This document shows positions 8,223-18,888 of a stretch of 64,000 nucleotides of DNA, in pieces. How positions within the stretch are numbered: the stretch's first letter is position 1; every line of letters begins with the position of its first letter. Made by a program: the position numbers and the translations under genes. The DNA is taken from contig NZ_CP091456.1 in assembly GCF_023611925.1 (NCBI RefSeq), positions 2,460,001 through 2,524,000 on the forward strand. The letters run 5' to 3'. Source of the DNA: Avibacterium sp. 20-132. Lineage in GTDB: Bacteria > Pseudomonadota > Gammaproteobacteria > Enterobacterales > Pasteurellaceae. The notes beneath the pieces are model-generated. The model saw only the letters and a list, made by a program, of their open reading frames with translations, was not told the origin of the DNA and ran no database searches.

Positions 8223-8755
8223 TTTGAATTTATAAGATTGAGATGATATCCCATTCCATGCAAACCATCGTGTACCATCTTTTAGAATGATTTCAATATC
8301 TGTAATAACTTTCCCAATATCATGAACTAGGGCAATATAAATAGCTGCTGCAGTCCAAGCATCACGTTGTTTTGATTGATCCTCTGGAGCGGCATTCGGC
8401 GGTAGAACGTAGCTTTGACGCAATTTAGCAGAGAAGGTAATCACTTCTAAACCGTGATCAAGCATACCGCCTATATGTGAGTGATGATGAGCTTCTGAAG
8501 CTGGTAATAACTGTACAATCTCAGCGTAATTTTCTATTGGCTTTTGATAAAGTGTATTAAACATTTTTCTATCCATAGAAACTTGCTGCCAAAGTAACCC
8601 AAGGTATTTTTTCGTAAATCAGTACTAAGTAATTCATTGGCATTTCCAGGATAAATCCAACCATCTTTGCCTTGGACTAGATGGACATTATCCGGTTCTG
8701 ATGTAGATAATGGTGAAGGCTGTTTTTTTAAAAGTTTAGTGAACATTTTTAGCAT
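8223..8755 (-). pseudogene. Truncated, frameshifted ICE-type relaxase (TraI_2/MobH)
   Basis: N-terminal part of the relaxase used by integrative conjugative elements of the ICEHin1056 kind. The first frame gives MLKMFTKLLKK ... GKDGWIYPGNANELLSTDLRK. A one-base loss in the T-run at 8607-8612 then shifts frame, and homology resumes as YLGLLWQQVSMDRKMF and continues to ILKDGTRWFAW. HD-hydrolase motifs are visible (HHHSHIGGMLDHGLE and LVHDIGK). The gene is cut at 8222/8223 by the right end of the IS1016-like element, which supplies the TAG stop. A full relaxase is about 600 residues or more, so most of it is gone. Confidence 0.78.
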
Positions 8756-8803
8756 AACATAATCTCAATGATGTAGTGGAAGAATAGGCCTTTTCGCCTT
8801 TTT

Positions 8804-8835
8804 GGGTAAGACCTTTCCCCTTGGAAAGGTTACCC
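8804..8835. repeat. Imperfect 13-bp inverted repeat upstream of the relaxase remnant
   Basis: Left arm GGGTAAGACCTTTCC and right arm GGAAAGGTTACCC pair over 13 bp apart from a 2-base bulge, with a 4-base loop. It lies about 50 bases before the relaxase start. Inverted repeats next to relaxase genes are typical of oriT, but it could equally be a terminator-like structure of the recombinase remnant. Confidence 0.4.
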
Positions 8836-8845
8836 TTAAAAGACC

Positions 8846-9210
8846 TTAGGGGCTTTCCTTTATCGTTTTACCATTTAAGCCTCTTTCTTGCTTCAGATAA
8901 TTATAAAATGTTCCTTTAGAAATATTGAGTGTTTCACATATGCTGTTTACGGTATGTTTTTTACTGTAATACAAGTCAAGGGCTTGTTGCTTTTAGTTCT
9001 CATTAAGAGACTTTGGCTTTCCTCCTAATCGTCCGCTTGCACGAGCAGCAGCTAAACCGGCTTGGGTTCTTTCTCTAAGAATATCAACCTCAAACTCTGC
9101 TATTGCAGAACTGAAATGAAAAAATAATTTACCAATTGCTGAACCAGTATCAATTGAATCTTTAATGCTTTTCAAATTGATATTTCTTTGTTGCATTTCA
9201 CATACCCTCC
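8846..9210 (-). pseudogene. Serine recombinase (resolvase/invertase) remnant
   Basis: The C-terminal half of a Hin/Pin-type site-specific recombinase is recognisable: SIDTGSAIGKLFFHFSSAIAEFE and ILRERTQAGLAAARASGR. After LNEN there is a TAA stop (8992-8994). Beyond it, in the same frame, the C-terminal helix-turn-helix continues (KQQALDLYYSKKHTVNSICE, then LNISKGTFYNYL) to a stop at 8846. The N-terminal catalytic serine region is missing, because homology stops near 9205 next to the IS200-like sequence. It is therefore truncated and interrupted by nonsense. Confidence 0.75.
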
Positions 9211-9240
9211 AAGGAGCATATGTATTGATACACTGTATGA

Positions 9241-9687
9241 TCAAATCTGTATTAATTTGTGTAAGTAGGAATGTACCATATCTTCTTTTTCTTGATTACG
9301 TATTCCTCTACCACCTTGGCATTTAAACCCACCGTACTTACATAATAGCCTTTTGCCCAAAAGTGTCTATTGCCATATTTATATTTTAGCTTTGCATGCT
9401 TTTCAAAAATCATCAATGATGATTTTCCTTTCAAATATCCCATAAAACTTGAAACTACTAATCTCGGTGGTATTTTTACAAGCATATGGATATGATCTTT
9501 CATTGCATGAGCTTCTACAATTTCTACGCCTTTATAGTCACATAAACGCCTTAAAATACTCCCTATATCTGCTCTTAGCTTACCGAAAATAGCTTTCCGT
9601 CTGTATTTAGGTATAAATACTAGGTGATACTTACAGGTTCCACCTTGTATGTGATAAACTTAAATCGTCATTCGCTTTATTTGTCAT
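9241..9687 (-). pseudogene. IS200/IS605-family TnpA transposase, two frameshifts
   Basis: Y1-type single-strand transposase. Reading starts at ATG 9687 with AGGAGG upstream, and gives MTNKANDDLSLSHTRWN. One extra C then causes a stop; in the next frame CKYHLVFIPKYRRKAIFG follows and continues to the HUH-type motif DHIHMLVKIPP, YLKGKSSLMIFEKH and YGNRHFWAKGYYVSTVG. Near the end a second one-base loss (at EEYV) displaces the tail; the restored tail reads NQEKEDMVHSYLHKLIQI with stop at 9241. Restored length is about 148 residues, normal for the family. No tnpB is present. Confidence 0.78.
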
Positions 9688-9776
9688 GACATATCCTCCT
9701 ATATGTTGAATTTTGGTTATCAGCTTCGTTCATTATATAGTGAGGATTTTTCTTTTCATCGCTTAAGCTCTTTAAC

Positions 9777-9825
9777 ACCATACGCATAGCGTATGGTTTT
9801 TATAGCCAGCCTTTGGCTGGCTATA
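9777..9825. repeat. Two perfect adjacent hairpins, likely left end of the IS200-like element
   Basis: A 9-bp stem ACCATACGC/GCGTATGGT with 3-base loop (9777-9797), then an 11-bp stem TATAGCCAGCC/GGCTGGCTATA with 3-base loop (9801-9825). They lie upstream of the IS200-like tnpA. IS200 elements carry terminator-like and transposase-recognition hairpins at this end, so this is probably the element boundary. Exact ends are not determinable here. Confidence 0.5.
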
Positions 9826-9830
9826 ATAAA

Positions 9831-9852
9831 AAGCAGTCTTTATTGGCTGCTT
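9831..9852 (-). terminator. Possible uvrC terminator
   Basis: Stem AAGCAGTC/GGCTGCTT with a 6-base loop. Read on the minus strand it is followed by TTTTTATTA. It lies 80 bases after the uvrC stop; one pair is imperfect. Confidence 0.4.
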
Positions 9853-9931
9853 ATTTTTGTTTCTACAAGAAAAAAATATAAGTGCGGTATTTTTTCTCAA
9901 ATTTTACTCAAATAATGTCTAATTAGCACCT

Positions 9932-11764
9932 CTATTCCCCCCTCATCGCCTCAAAGATTTTCTCTGCTAAGGATTTTGAGATCCCCGGTACGGAGGCGAT
10001 TTCGTCAAGGGTGGCTTTTTTCACACCTTGCATTCCTCCAAGGTATTTAAGCAAGGCTTGGCGGCGTTTTGCCCCAACCCCTTCAATGGTTTCTAAGCCA
10101 CTTTGAGTAAAGATTTTTTGACGTTTTTTACGGTGTCCGCTAATCGCGTGATTATGGCTTTCATCACGAATATGTTGAATTAAATGTAAGGCAAGACTAT
10201 CTGGGGGTAAATTGATTTCGCGATCTTGCTTGCTGATGATGAGGGTTTCCAAGCCAGCACGGCGATCCACACCTTTTGCCACGCCAATCAAGTGCGGTCG
10301 TTTTTTATCCCATTTTACCTTGAGTTGTGCAAACACTTGCAAGGCACGGTTCAGCTGCCCTTTTCCGCCATCAATAAAGATCACATCAGGAATTTTTTCG
10401 CTTTCCAGATCTTTATCATAACGTTTTAATAAGGCTTGTTCCATCGCGGCATAATCATCACCGCCAGTAATGCCCGTGATATTAAAACGGCGGTAATCGG
10501 ATTTCAGCGGTCCATCTTGATTAAACACCACACAAGACGCTATGGTTTGTTCTCCCATCGTATGACTAATATCAAAACATTCCATTCGCTGAATTTTTTC
10601 TATGCCAAGTAAATCTTGCAAGGCTTGGTAGCGTTCTTGAATAAGCGTGGATTGCTTTAGTTGCGTAACCAATGCAGCTTTCGCATTCATTTGCGCAAGC
10701 TGTAAATATTTACTTTTATCCCCTTTGGCGCTGTCTTGAATTTGCACTTTACGCCCAGCTTGTTCAGCGAGCAAGGTTTCTAATTGAGCTTTTTCTGCCA
10801 ATTTATGATCCACAATAATGGTGTTTGGCACGGTTCGTCCTTGATGTGCTTGCAAATAAAATTGCCCCACGAAAGTGGCGGTGAGTTCAGATAAATCCGT
10901 ATTGGCTGGCACTTTCGGGAAATAACTGCGGTTGCCCAAAATTTTGCCTTGTCGAATAAACAACACTTGTACGCAAGCAATACCAAGTTGGTAAGCAATG
11001 GCGATAATATCAATATCATCAAGGCGATCATTACTGACAAATTGTTTTTCAATAACGGCACGCACAGCTTGAATTTGATCTCGTATGCGTGCTGCATCTT
11101 CAAAATTTAGGGCTTGGCTTGCCTGCTCCATTTTGCCGACAAGATGATCCAACACTTGTTGATCTTTGCCTTGTAAGAAAAGACGAGCAAAATCCACTTG
11201 TTGGTTATAATCTTCATCAGAAATATAGCCTGCAACACAGGGTGCAGAACAACGCCCAATTTGATATTGCAAGCAAGGGCGCGAACGGTTGCGATAAACC
11301 GAATTTTCACATTGCCGCACAGGGAACAACTTTTGCAATAAGGAAAGGGTTTCACGCACGGCGCCCGCATTAGGATAAGGCCCAAAATATTCACCTTGAA
11401 TTTTTTTACTTCCCCGATACGCCGTGATCCTTGGGTGGCGTTCTTTGGTGAGCAAAATATAAGGATAAGATTTGTCATCACGCAATAGCACGTTATAGCG
11501 TGGCTGATAGGTTTTAATATAGTTATGTTCTAACAGCAATGCTTCCGTTTCGCTTGAAGTGATAGTCGTTTCAATACGATGAATGGCTGCAACGAGGGCT
11601 TCCGTCTTTTTACTCGATAAATTAGTACGAAAATAACTAGATAAGCGTTTTTTTAAATCTTTGGCTTTGCCCACATAAATCACCTGATCTTTATCGTCAT
11701 ACATACGATAAACACCGGGATCGTGGGTTACGTTAGCGAGAAACTTTTTGGCATCAAAGGTCAT
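9932..11764 (-). CDS. uvrC: Excinuclease ABC subunit C
   Basis: 610-residue endonuclease that makes both incisions in nucleotide excision repair after UvrA/UvrB damage recognition. In order: the GIY-YIG nuclease domain (about 15-95, with [21 protein letters not shown] split around GVYRMY and YVGK), a cysteine-rich patch near 150-175 (QIGRCSAPC), the UvrB-binding UVR motif (about 203-238), the RNase H-like endonuclease domain ([18 protein letters not shown]), and helix-hairpin-helix motifs at the end ([21 protein letters not shown]). Length is as in E. coli. An uptake signal lies inside at 10290. Confidence 0.98.
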   Translation of the reverse strand: MTFDAKKFLANVTHDPGVYRMYDDKDQVIYVGKAKDLKKRLSSYFRTNLSSKKTEALVAAIHRIETTITSSETEALLLEHNYIKTYQPRYNVLLRDDKSYPYILLTKERHPRITAYRGSKKIQGEYFGPYPNAGAVRETLSLLQKLFPVRQCENSVYRNRSRPCLQYQIGRCSAPCVAGYISDEDYNQQVDFARLFLQGKDQQVLDHLVGKMEQASQALNFEDAARIRDQIQAVRAVIEKQFVSNDRLDDIDIIAIAYQLGIACVQVLFIRQGKILGNRSYFPKVPANTDLSELTATFVGQFYLQAHQGRTVPNTIIVDHKLAEKAQLETLLAEQAGRKVQIQDSAKGDKSKYLQLAQMNAKAALVTQLKQSTLIQERYQALQDLLGIEKIQRMECFDISHTMGEQTIASCVVFNQDGPLKSDYRRFNITGITGGDDYAAMEQALLKRYDKDLESEKIPDVIFIDGGKGQLNRALQVFAQLKVKWDKKRPHLIGVAKGVDRRAGLETLIISKQDREINLPPDSLALHLIQHIRDESHNHAISGHRKKRQKIFTQSGLETIEGVGAKRRQALLKYLGGMQGVKKATLDEIASVPGISKSLAEKIFEAMRGE

Positions 11765-11811
11765 TTTGGTTATGAATGATTAAGCACGGCAGAATGAATC
11801 CGCCCTAAAAA

Positions 11812-12420
11812 TTATTTAAAGAAATTATTTAGGATCGCATTGATGTCTTTCGCTAACTCATCATTTGAGCTTTCTTCTTGTGTTTGGCTTGTTTGTGTTG
11901 GTGTGTTTAAAATTTGCTTAAACAAATCACCTAAAGCTGAGCCATTTGTTTCACCTTGGGTTGATGAACCACCAAAAATGCTACCTAACACAGAACCTAG
12001 CACATCTTGCGGATTATCGTTGTGAGCCTGCATTGATTGAGTTAAATTATCTGCCGACACCCCGCCTTGACGCCCATTCGGTGTTAGCATATCAATTAAA
12101 CTTGGTAGTACTTGAGAAATAATATCTTCTGTTTGATTAGTACTAATACCTGTTTGTTGAGCAATATCTTCAATAGTATTCTGCCCGAAAGTTTGGCTGA
12201 CTTCATTTCTTGTCATCGTTTGGTTTGAACCCGTGCCGATCCAGCTATCTAGCAATCCACCTAAGCCATCTTGTTGTAACTTAGCAAAAATGCCTTGTAC
12301 ACCACCTTGTGAACGTAATAACTGTTGCAACACGTCACTCACCACATTACCTTGCCCTTGTGGCGCTGAATTGTTCCCTAATACTGAACCTAAAACTGAA
12401 CCTAACATTTTGTCTAACAT
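11812..12420 (-). CDS. yidB: YidB-like DUF937 protein
   Basis: 202 residues. The protein is rich in Gly, Ser, Asn and Gln, with repeated LGSVLGSVLG-type segments at both ends (residues 5-15 and about 140-150) and a central helical DUF937 part containing NEVSQTFGQNTIEDIAQQTG. There is no signal peptide or membrane helix. The function of the family is unknown. It lies between kdsB and uvrC on the same strand with short gaps. The symbol is by family resemblance only. Confidence 0.75.
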   Translation of the reverse strand: MLDKMLGSVLGSVLGNNSAPQGQGNVVSDVLQQLLRSQGGVQGIFAKLQQDGLGGLLDSWIGTGSNQTMTRNEVSQTFGQNTIEDIAQQTGISTNQTEDIISQVLPSLIDMLTPNGRQGGVSADNLTQSMQAHNDNPQDVLGSVLGSIFGGSSTQGETNGSALGDLFKQILNTPTQTSQTQEESSNDELAKDINAILNNFFK

Positions 12421-12457
12421 CTTGTTTCCTTAGTTTGAATAAATAGTGAAAGAGGAA

Positions 12458-13231
12458 TTAATAATGTCCTAAAATCGCCCGCACTTTTTCTAAATCTTCC
12501 GGTGTATCTACACCGACTGCTGGTGCTTCTTTGGCTAAATCAATATGAATTTTTTCGCCATACCACAATACCCGTAACTGCTCTAAAGATTCAATATGTT
12601 CTAACGCAGAAGGTTGCCATTGCACATATTGCTTAATAAATCCTGCACGGTAAGCATAAATGCCAATGTGGCGTAAATATGGGGTTTGTAGCACAAGCTG
12701 TGTTTTTTGTTCATCGGATAACCCAGCAAATTGATCGCGATTCCAAGGAATTGGCGCACGGGAAAAATACAAGACATTGCCTGATTTATCTGCTACAGCT
12801 TTCACCACATTTGGGTTAAATAATTCTTCAGCATCATTCAATGGGACAGCAAGGGTTGCCATATTCACGGCATTATTGGCTAAGTTAGCCGCGACTTGTT
12901 GCACGATCACTGGGGGAATTAACGGCTCATCACCTTGAATATTGACCACAATTTCATCATCTGCTAGGGCTAATTTTTCCACCACTTCCGCCAAGCGTTC
13001 CGTACCTGAATTATGATTCGTTGAAGTCATACACACTTCGCCACCAAAGGCTTGCACCGCAGTTGCAACATTTTGATTATCCGTTGCCACCACGACTCGG
13101 CTTGCACCTGATTGTTGTGCTTGCTGCCAAACGTGAGCAATCATTGGTTTACCAGCGATATCCGCTAAGGGCTTGCCGGGTAAGCGACTTGAGGCAAAAC
13201 GTGCAGGAATAATTACGGTAAATGTTGTCAT
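12458..13231 (-). CDS. kdsB: CMP-Kdo synthetase
   Basis: 3-deoxy-manno-octulosonate cytidylyltransferase. It activates Kdo with CTP for transfer to lipid A. The 257-residue sequence has the nucleotide-binding start [19 protein letters not shown], the VVATDN strand, and the metal-binding NIQGDEPLI loop. Its ATG overlaps the stop of ycaR by one base (TAATG), so the two are translationally coupled in an LPS gene block with lpxK and msbA. Confidence 0.98.
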   Translation of the reverse strand: MTTFTVIIPARFASSRLPGKPLADIAGKPMIAHVWQQAQQSGASRVVVATDNQNVATAVQAFGGEVCMTSTNHNSGTERLAEVVEKLALADDEIVVNIQGDEPLIPPVIVQQVAANLANNAVNMATLAVPLNDAEELFNPNVVKAVADKSGNVLYFSRAPIPWNRDQFAGLSDEQKTQLVLQTPYLRHIGIYAYRAGFIKQYVQWQPSALEHIESLEQLRVLWYGEKIHIDLAKEAPAVGVDTPEDLEKVRAILGHY

Positions 13232-13425
13232 TATTCTTCCCCTTGTTGTTGGGCTTTTTCTTGTTGTAACGGTATTGCTCGTTCCGCAAGTAACACGGGA
13301 ATACCCTGTTCTATCGGGTACGCAACTTGCTCAAAAGAGCAAATGAGCTGTTCGTTTTCTTTTTGATATTTCAAGCGCCCTTGACAAAGGGGGCAAGCGA
13401 GAATGTCGAGTAGTTTTTCGTTCAT
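13231..13425 (-). CDS. ycaR: Trm112-family protein YcaR (UPF0434)
   Basis: 64-residue zinc-ribbon-like protein beginning [18 protein letters not shown]; the CPLC pair is the conserved part. The usual position of this small gene is between lpxK and kdsB, as here. Its role in bacteria is not settled. The C-terminus is rich in Gln and Glu. Confidence 0.92.
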   Translation of the reverse strand: MNEKLLDILACPLCQGRLKYQKENEQLICSFEQVAYPIEQGIPVLLAERAIPLQQEKAQQQGEE

Positions 13426-13491
13426 TAAAATTTCTCCACTGCTTTTCAGAAGGTTATGCTTAACCCTGTCATCAAACGCAGGTAAATAAAG

Positions 13492-14502
13492 CTAAAGTGC
13501 GGTCTTTTTTTCTCTTGTTTTTATCTCTTGAATTAATTCGCTTATAAATTGCTTACTTTGTGGTGAAGTAATCTCCGCTTCAACAGGCACATACCACCAA
13601 TTTGGCTGCGCGAAATTTTGACATTTGACCGCATCTTTTTCTGTCATAAAGAGCGGTTGGTTTTGATCAAATTTTTCAAATAAGGCTAAATGATAAGCTT
13701 GATGATCTTGAAAGGCTTGGCTTGTTACCACGTTCATCGACAGGGTTTGCAACATTGTGAAAAAACGCTGTGGATTGCCGATGCCAGCAATGGCGGTAAT
13801 ACCTTGTTCTGCAAAATCACGCAATAGGCGCTTTTCCCCTGTTTGCAAATGAATCGCAAAGTGCGGTATTAAAGTCATTACAGTTTGACTAAAAGACGTT
13901 GGCGCGCCGTTATTGATAATCCAATCAACATTTTTTAAACGACTGATTGGCTCTCGTAACGCACCTGCTGGCAAAACAAAACCATTACCAAATTGACGCA
14001 GAGCATCTAGCACCACGATTTCTTTATCTCGTTGTAATTTGTAATGCTGTAAGCCGTCATCGCTAATAATCACTTGGCAAGGAAAATGCGCAAGTAAATG
14101 CGCTATCGCCTGCTGACGATTTGGTGAAATACACACAGGGGCATTAGTGCGTTTAGCAATCAATAATGGCTCATCACCTGTTTCCACAGGATCATCTTGA
14201 CTGGTTACTAAACGGGGATAACCTTTTGCTTTGCTCCCATAACCGCGTGAAATCACCCCCACTTGAATGCCTTGTTGCTGTAATTGTTGCACGAGCCAAA
14301 TCACCACAGGGGTTTTGCCATTCCCTCCAACAGATAAATTCCCCACAATCACTACGGGAACGGGGGCTTTGTAAGAAGACAAAATTCCACGCTGGTATAA
14401 CCAAGATCGTAATCTAATGATGAACAAAAATAACAAGGCGAAAGGTGATAATAACCACTTTAGTGCTTTTGCGAAAAGATCCGATTGATACCAAAAATTC
14501 AT
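13492..14502 (-). CDS. lpxK: Tetraacyldisaccharide 4'-kinase
   Basis: Inner-membrane kinase that phosphorylates the 4' position of the lipid A precursor. 336 residues from the ATG at 14502 (GAGG five bases upstream; the in-frame GTG at 14508 overlaps that region). An N-terminal membrane helix is followed by the P-loop [12 protein letters not shown], then [14 protein letters not shown] and the DDGLQHYKL motif. It sits directly downstream of msbA. Confidence 0.97.
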   Translation of the reverse strand: MNFWYQSDLFAKALKWLLSPFALLFLFIIRLRSWLYQRGILSSYKAPVPVVIVGNLSVGGNGKTPVVIWLVQQLQQQGIQVGVISRGYGSKAKGYPRLVTSQDDPVETGDEPLLIAKRTNAPVCISPNRQQAIAHLLAHFPCQVIISDDGLQHYKLQRDKEIVVLDALRQFGNGFVLPAGALREPISRLKNVDWIINNGAPTSFSQTVMTLIPHFAIHLQTGEKRLLRDFAEQGITAIAGIGNPQRFFTMLQTLSMNVVTSQAFQDHQAYHLALFEKFDQNQPLFMTEKDAVKCQNFAQPNWWYVPVEAEITSPQSKQFISELIQEIKTREKKTAL

Positions 14503-14562
14503 TATCACCTCATTAAAATGGGGAAATTGATGTACGCTGAAAATTCGTCCATCAATACAAAA

Positions 14563-16311
14563 TTAATGATTAAACTGCATTTGATGTAACTGCTTATAAG
14601 CACCATTCAACGCAAGCAACGCTTGATGCGTGCCACGTTCTTTAATTTCACCGTGTTCAATCACCAAAATTTCATCGGCTTTTTCAATGGTAGATAAACG
14701 GTGCGCAATAACTAAAACGGTACGCTCTTTTTGTAATTCTTCAAGGGCTGCTTGAATCGCTCGTTCAGATTCCGTATCAAGGGCTGATGTTGCTTCATCT
14801 AAAATTAACACGGGAGAATTGCGCAACAAGGCACGAGCAATCGCCAAACGCTGACGTTGCCCGCCCGATAAACTTGCCCCATTTTCGCCAATGACGGTAT
14901 CTAAACCATTTTCTAACTTTTCAATAAATTCCATCGCGTGTGCTGCTTTGGCGGCTTTAATAATATCTTCACGACTGTATTTATCTGCTGCGGCATAGGC
15001 AATGTTATTGGCAATAGTGTCATTAAATAAATGTACTTGTTGTGAGACCACCGCACAATTTTCACGCAAATTACTCAGGGTGTAATCTTGAATATTGACG
15101 CCATCAAGGGTGATTTCCCCTTGTTCAATCTCATAAAAACGGGTAACTAAATTAGCAATTGTAGATTTCCCGGAGCCTGAACGCCCAACTAATGCCACGG
15201 TTTTACCTTGTGGAATGTCAAAGGAAATATGATTTAATGCGGGATGCTCTTTGCCTGAATAGCTAAACGTAACGTCTTTAAATGCAATATTTCCTTTCGC
15301 TTTTTCTACTTGGTAAGTACCGTTATCTTTCTCAGTTGCCATATCCAAAATAGCAAACAAGGTTTGACAAGCCGCCATACCACGTTGGAACTGGGCGTTT
15401 ACATTAGTTAAAGATTTCAACGGTCGCATCATTGCAAGCATTGAAGAAAACACCACCGTAAAAGACCCCGCCGTGAGGTTTTGGCTCATAATTTCTGGTA
15501 CAGTTGCCAAATAAAGCACCGCTGACAAGGCAAAAGAGGCAATAATTTGCACCACAGGATCAGAAATGGCATCTGCCACCATCACTTTCATTCCCTTACG
15601 GCGCATATCATTACTCACTTTATTAAAGCGTTCTTCTTCAATTTTTTGTCCACCGAAAGAAAGCACTACTCGGTGTCCTTTTAGCATTTGTTCTGCCGAA
15701 GAAGTCAGCTCTCCCATTGAGTTTTGCATATTTTTACCTAACTCGCGGAATTTTTTCGATACCATACGAATTAGCACCGCAATAATCGGTCCTATTACAA
15801 AAAGCACTAAGGAAAGTTGCCAACTGGTATAAATCATTACGCAAAGCAAAGAGATAATATACGCTCCTTCACGCACAATAGTTACTAAAGAACCTGATGA
15901 TGAATTGGCGACTTGTTCGCTATCGTAAGTAATACGAGAAAGTAATTTTCCTGCTGAATTTTGATCAAAAAAGGGAACGGGCATATACATTAAATGCTTA
16001 AATAAACGGCGGCGAATTGTCATCACCACTTTTCCTGAAACCCAGCCTAAACAATAGGTTGAAACAAAACTTGTTACACCTCGCACAATAATCAATAGTA
16101 CAACAACTACGGCCATTAAACGTAAAAAGCCAACATCGGCTTTACCAAAGCCATCATCTAATAAAGGCTTAAGCATTTGAATAAGAGAAGCATCTGCTAA
16201 CGCATTGAATACTAAGGTAATAGCTGCAGCAATTAACCCTGCTTTAAAAGGCGCAATAATTGGCCATAAGCGTTTGAACGTTTGCAGCGTAGTTAAGTCT
16301 TTATCTTGCAT
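14563..16311 (-). CDS. msbA: Lipid A flippase MsbA
   Basis: 582-residue ABC half-transporter that flips lipid A-core across the inner membrane. It has six membrane helices in the first ~320 residues, then a nucleotide-binding domain with Walker [10 protein letters not shown], signature LSGGQRQRL and Walker [13 protein letters not shown]. It starts the msbA-lpxK-ycaR-kdsB run, downstream of rec2 by 41 bases. Confidence 0.98.
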   Translation of the reverse strand: MQDKDLTTLQTFKRLWPIIAPFKAGLIAAAITLVFNALADASLIQMLKPLLDDGFGKADVGFLRLMAVVVVLLIIVRGVTSFVSTYCLGWVSGKVVMTIRRRLFKHLMYMPVPFFDQNSAGKLLSRITYDSEQVANSSSGSLVTIVREGAYIISLLCVMIYTSWQLSLVLFVIGPIIAVLIRMVSKKFRELGKNMQNSMGELTSSAEQMLKGHRVVLSFGGQKIEEERFNKVSNDMRRKGMKVMVADAISDPVVQIIASFALSAVLYLATVPEIMSQNLTAGSFTVVFSSMLAMMRPLKSLTNVNAQFQRGMAACQTLFAILDMATEKDNGTYQVEKAKGNIAFKDVTFSYSGKEHPALNHISFDIPQGKTVALVGRSGSGKSTIANLVTRFYEIEQGEITLDGVNIQDYTLSNLRENCAVVSQQVHLFNDTIANNIAYAAADKYSREDIIKAAKAAHAMEFIEKLENGLDTVIGENGASLSGGQRQRLAIARALLRNSPVLILDEATSALDTESERAIQAALEELQKERTVLVIAHRLSTIEKADEILVIEHGEIKERGTHQALLALNGAYKQLHQMQFNH

Positions 16312-16351
16312 AATTTATTCATTTCCGTTAAAAAACTTTGCCATTTTACCT

Positions 16352-18805
16352 TTATTTTGCCAACAAGCCAATTAATCCCCGATACCAAGGGGAAAATTCC
16401 GATCTTACGGTATGAATTTTTATCTGCTCAGGGAAGAACAATAGACTAATCTGACCAAAATCAGCGGTATTATACACCGCACTTTGTTGTGCCTTTAAAC
16501 GCTCTAAAACCACTGAGTGAGGAAAATGCCACGGATTGCCACGGCTACTAGAAATCAACGCAATTTTCGGTTGTACTGTTTTGATAAAATATTCACTGCT
16601 AGAGGTTTTACTGCCGTGATGTCCCACTTGCAATATCTCTATTTTTCCAGCTAAATCAGCAAATTGGCGCTCTGTTTGACTGTCCGCATCCCCTGTTAAA
16701 AGCACCTTATATTGCCCATCATCAATCAACAGTACGCAAGAGTCTGGATTTTCTGCACGATCTCGGATCTGTTGCGGTGAAAGCGCAGTAATAGTTAATC
16801 CTTGCCATTGCCATTGTTTTCCTTGAAGACAAAAAGTGCGGTGTTTTTTTGACGCATTTTTTCGAGAAGACGCCATTAATTCAACCTCTGGAAATGCCTG
16901 TAAAATCGCTTCTGCGCCCCCTGAATGATCATTATCATCGTGGCTCAAAACCAATTTGTCTAGCACAATGCCTTGTCGTTGCAAATAAGGCAAAATTTCT
17001 AACTCAGCCATACTGCCATTACGCCAAGCTGCTCCAGTGTCATATAAAATACCACGCTGATTTTTCACCAATAAGGTAGCCAAGCCCTGCCCGACATCAA
17101 GGGTTTCTAACCGCCATTTAGGTGTATTTATCCCTTGCCACCCTAAATTGATCAGCATTATGCTAAGCAAGCCCATAAAAATAAACTTCATTTTTTGCAG
17201 AAATCGCGGATTGGGCAATTTTTCTGCATTAAGTGAAATGCTCTTTTTTACCGCTAAGATCGGTTTTTTCATTACTTTTAGCTGTGAATTTTGCTGAAAA
17301 TACTGCAAAAAGTGAACATAAAGTAATCCTAAACCAAGTAATAGAATCACAATCCATTGCCCTTGCTTATGAGATATATTCAACCAATATCCTTGCCATT
17401 GTGCCAGATAGTCGGTGAGGTATTCTGCAAGCCAATTTGCCCCTTGCCACGAACCCAATGCCCCTTGACTCAATGCTGCAAACAGCACCATTGGGACAAG
17501 ACAGAAACTGAACAATGGCACAGCGAAAAGATTTGCTATCATTCCCGATAAAGCCATTCCGTGAAAAAAATAAAGCTGAATAGGGGTAAATAAACATAGC
17601 AACCCCAATTGCAGATGAAATAAGGAAAAAATCCAGCGCACTAGTTTCTTCACCCACACATTTTTAATCGGATAAATTTGCCACTTAATACAATCGAAAG
17701 GAACAAGCTGATACCATAAAATCAAGCTCGCTACCGCGCCCGCAGAAAGCCAAAAGCTGACGGAAAGTAACATCATTGGATCCCATAGCATAAGCAATGC
17801 CACCACCCATTGAAAATACTGCCAAGCGGTATAATAACAGCGTAGCATTCGGATCACGCAAACCAAGCATAAGGCAAGCAATGCTCTTAAGGTGGGAATA
17901 GAGAATCCAGCTAGCTGAGCATAAATTAACGCAATCAAAATCCCACATAATAATGGCCAAATCGCCCCTATTCGGTGAGTGGGTAAAAAGAACTGCATTA
18001 CTCTTGCGAGAGCAAAACCGAGCAACATCGCCAAGCCAATATGCAAACCAGAAATTGCGATGAGATGTGCTGTATTTGTTTTCTGATAAATTTGCCAATG
18101 TTCAGGGTTAAGCCACGCTCGTTCGCCAAAACCCAATGCCAGTAACAGTCCTTGCATAGATAAACCTTGGGTCTGCTGAAAACTGACTTGCAATAATCGC
18201 TCGCGCCAAGAAAAATTCTCCGTAATTTTTACCGCACTTTTTACTCTGCCATAGGCGCTAATGCCTTGTGAAAAATACCATTTTTGCCGTTCAAAACCGC
18301 CTTGATTTAAACGGCTTGCTAAAGGTTTAAGCAATAATTCTGCCTGCCAAATTTGCCCTACTTTAACTGCTTCAATCTTCCTATCTGAAACGCTGTTATT
18401 CTTGCTTTGCCATTGCAAATAAATACGCTGTTCGGGCAACTTTTCTGCTAATCTCGCTGTGGCAATAATCGTTTGATAATCTTGCTGATGTAAAATTTTC
18501 TCGATCTTGATTGGCGTGCTGATGTGGTTATTTACACGGGCAAGCTGTTCTGCTTGGCTCAAAAGCTGATTCGCTTGGAAATGAAAATACCCTAAACTCA
18601 ACACAAAAATCACCCCATAAATGAGGCATTTTGCCGTGTTGTAATAAGTAAAAGCATAGGCAATCAAGACTGCCAATGCTCCACTTCCCACAAGCCAAAA
18701 CATTAAATGTAAGTTCATTAATAGGGCTTTCGGGACATAAAGTAAACTCAAGCCTGCCCCAATAATCAGCCATAAAATCACATCTAATTTGAGCGAAAAT
18801 TTCAT
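16352..18805 (-). CDS. rec2: Competence DNA-translocation channel Rec2/ComEC
   Basis: Polytopic inner-membrane protein that moves single-stranded DNA into the cytoplasm during natural transformation. 817 residues from the ATG at 18805. An upstream in-frame GTG at 18865 is part of an uptake signal and would lie ahead of the transcription start implied by the CRP-S site, so it is rejected. N-terminal helices and OB-like region, the Competence domain with ISGLHIGLAMLLGFALARV (about 275-293), many helices, and a C-terminal metallo-beta-lactamase-like domain with SHDDNDHSGGAEAIL and VGHHGSKTSSS. The position before msbA matches H. influenzae. Confidence 0.96.
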   Translation of the reverse strand: MKFSLKLDVILWLIIGAGLSLLYVPKALLMNLHLMFWLVGSGALAVLIAYAFTYYNTAKCLIYGVIFVLSLGYFHFQANQLLSQAEQLARVNNHISTPIKIEKILHQQDYQTIIATARLAEKLPEQRIYLQWQSKNNSVSDRKIEAVKVGQIWQAELLLKPLASRLNQGGFERQKWYFSQGISAYGRVKSAVKITENFSWRERLLQVSFQQTQGLSMQGLLLALGFGERAWLNPEHWQIYQKTNTAHLIAISGLHIGLAMLLGFALARVMQFFLPTHRIGAIWPLLCGILIALIYAQLAGFSIPTLRALLALCLVCVIRMLRCYYTAWQYFQWVVALLMLWDPMMLLSVSFWLSAGAVASLILWYQLVPFDCIKWQIYPIKNVWVKKLVRWIFSLFHLQLGLLCLFTPIQLYFFHGMALSGMIANLFAVPLFSFCLVPMVLFAALSQGALGSWQGANWLAEYLTDYLAQWQGYWLNISHKQGQWIVILLLGLGLLYVHFLQYFQQNSQLKVMKKPILAVKKSISLNAEKLPNPRFLQKMKFIFMGLLSIMLINLGWQGINTPKWRLETLDVGQGLATLLVKNQRGILYDTGAAWRNGSMAELEILPYLQRQGIVLDKLVLSHDDNDHSGGAEAILQAFPEVELMASSRKNASKKHRTFCLQGKQWQWQGLTITALSPQQIRDRAENPDSCVLLIDDGQYKVLLTGDADSQTERQFADLAGKIEILQVGHHGSKTSSSEYFIKTVQPKIALISSSRGNPWHFPHSVVLERLKAQQSAVYNTADFGQISLLFFPEQIKIHTVRSEFSPWYRGLIGLLAK

Positions 18806-18888
18806 TCCAACATAAGGTTCACATTTACGATGACAAATAAAAATACTATGAAAAAAGCACCGCACTTTCGCAATGCCCTTAAATCATT

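Noticed and set aside
7504..8230. Target-site duplication of the IS1016-like element
   Set aside because: The eight bases on each side do not match.
18806..18865. N-terminal extension of rec2 from GTG 18865
   Set aside because: The start codon is part of an uptake signal and would precede the transcript start predicted by the CRP-S site.
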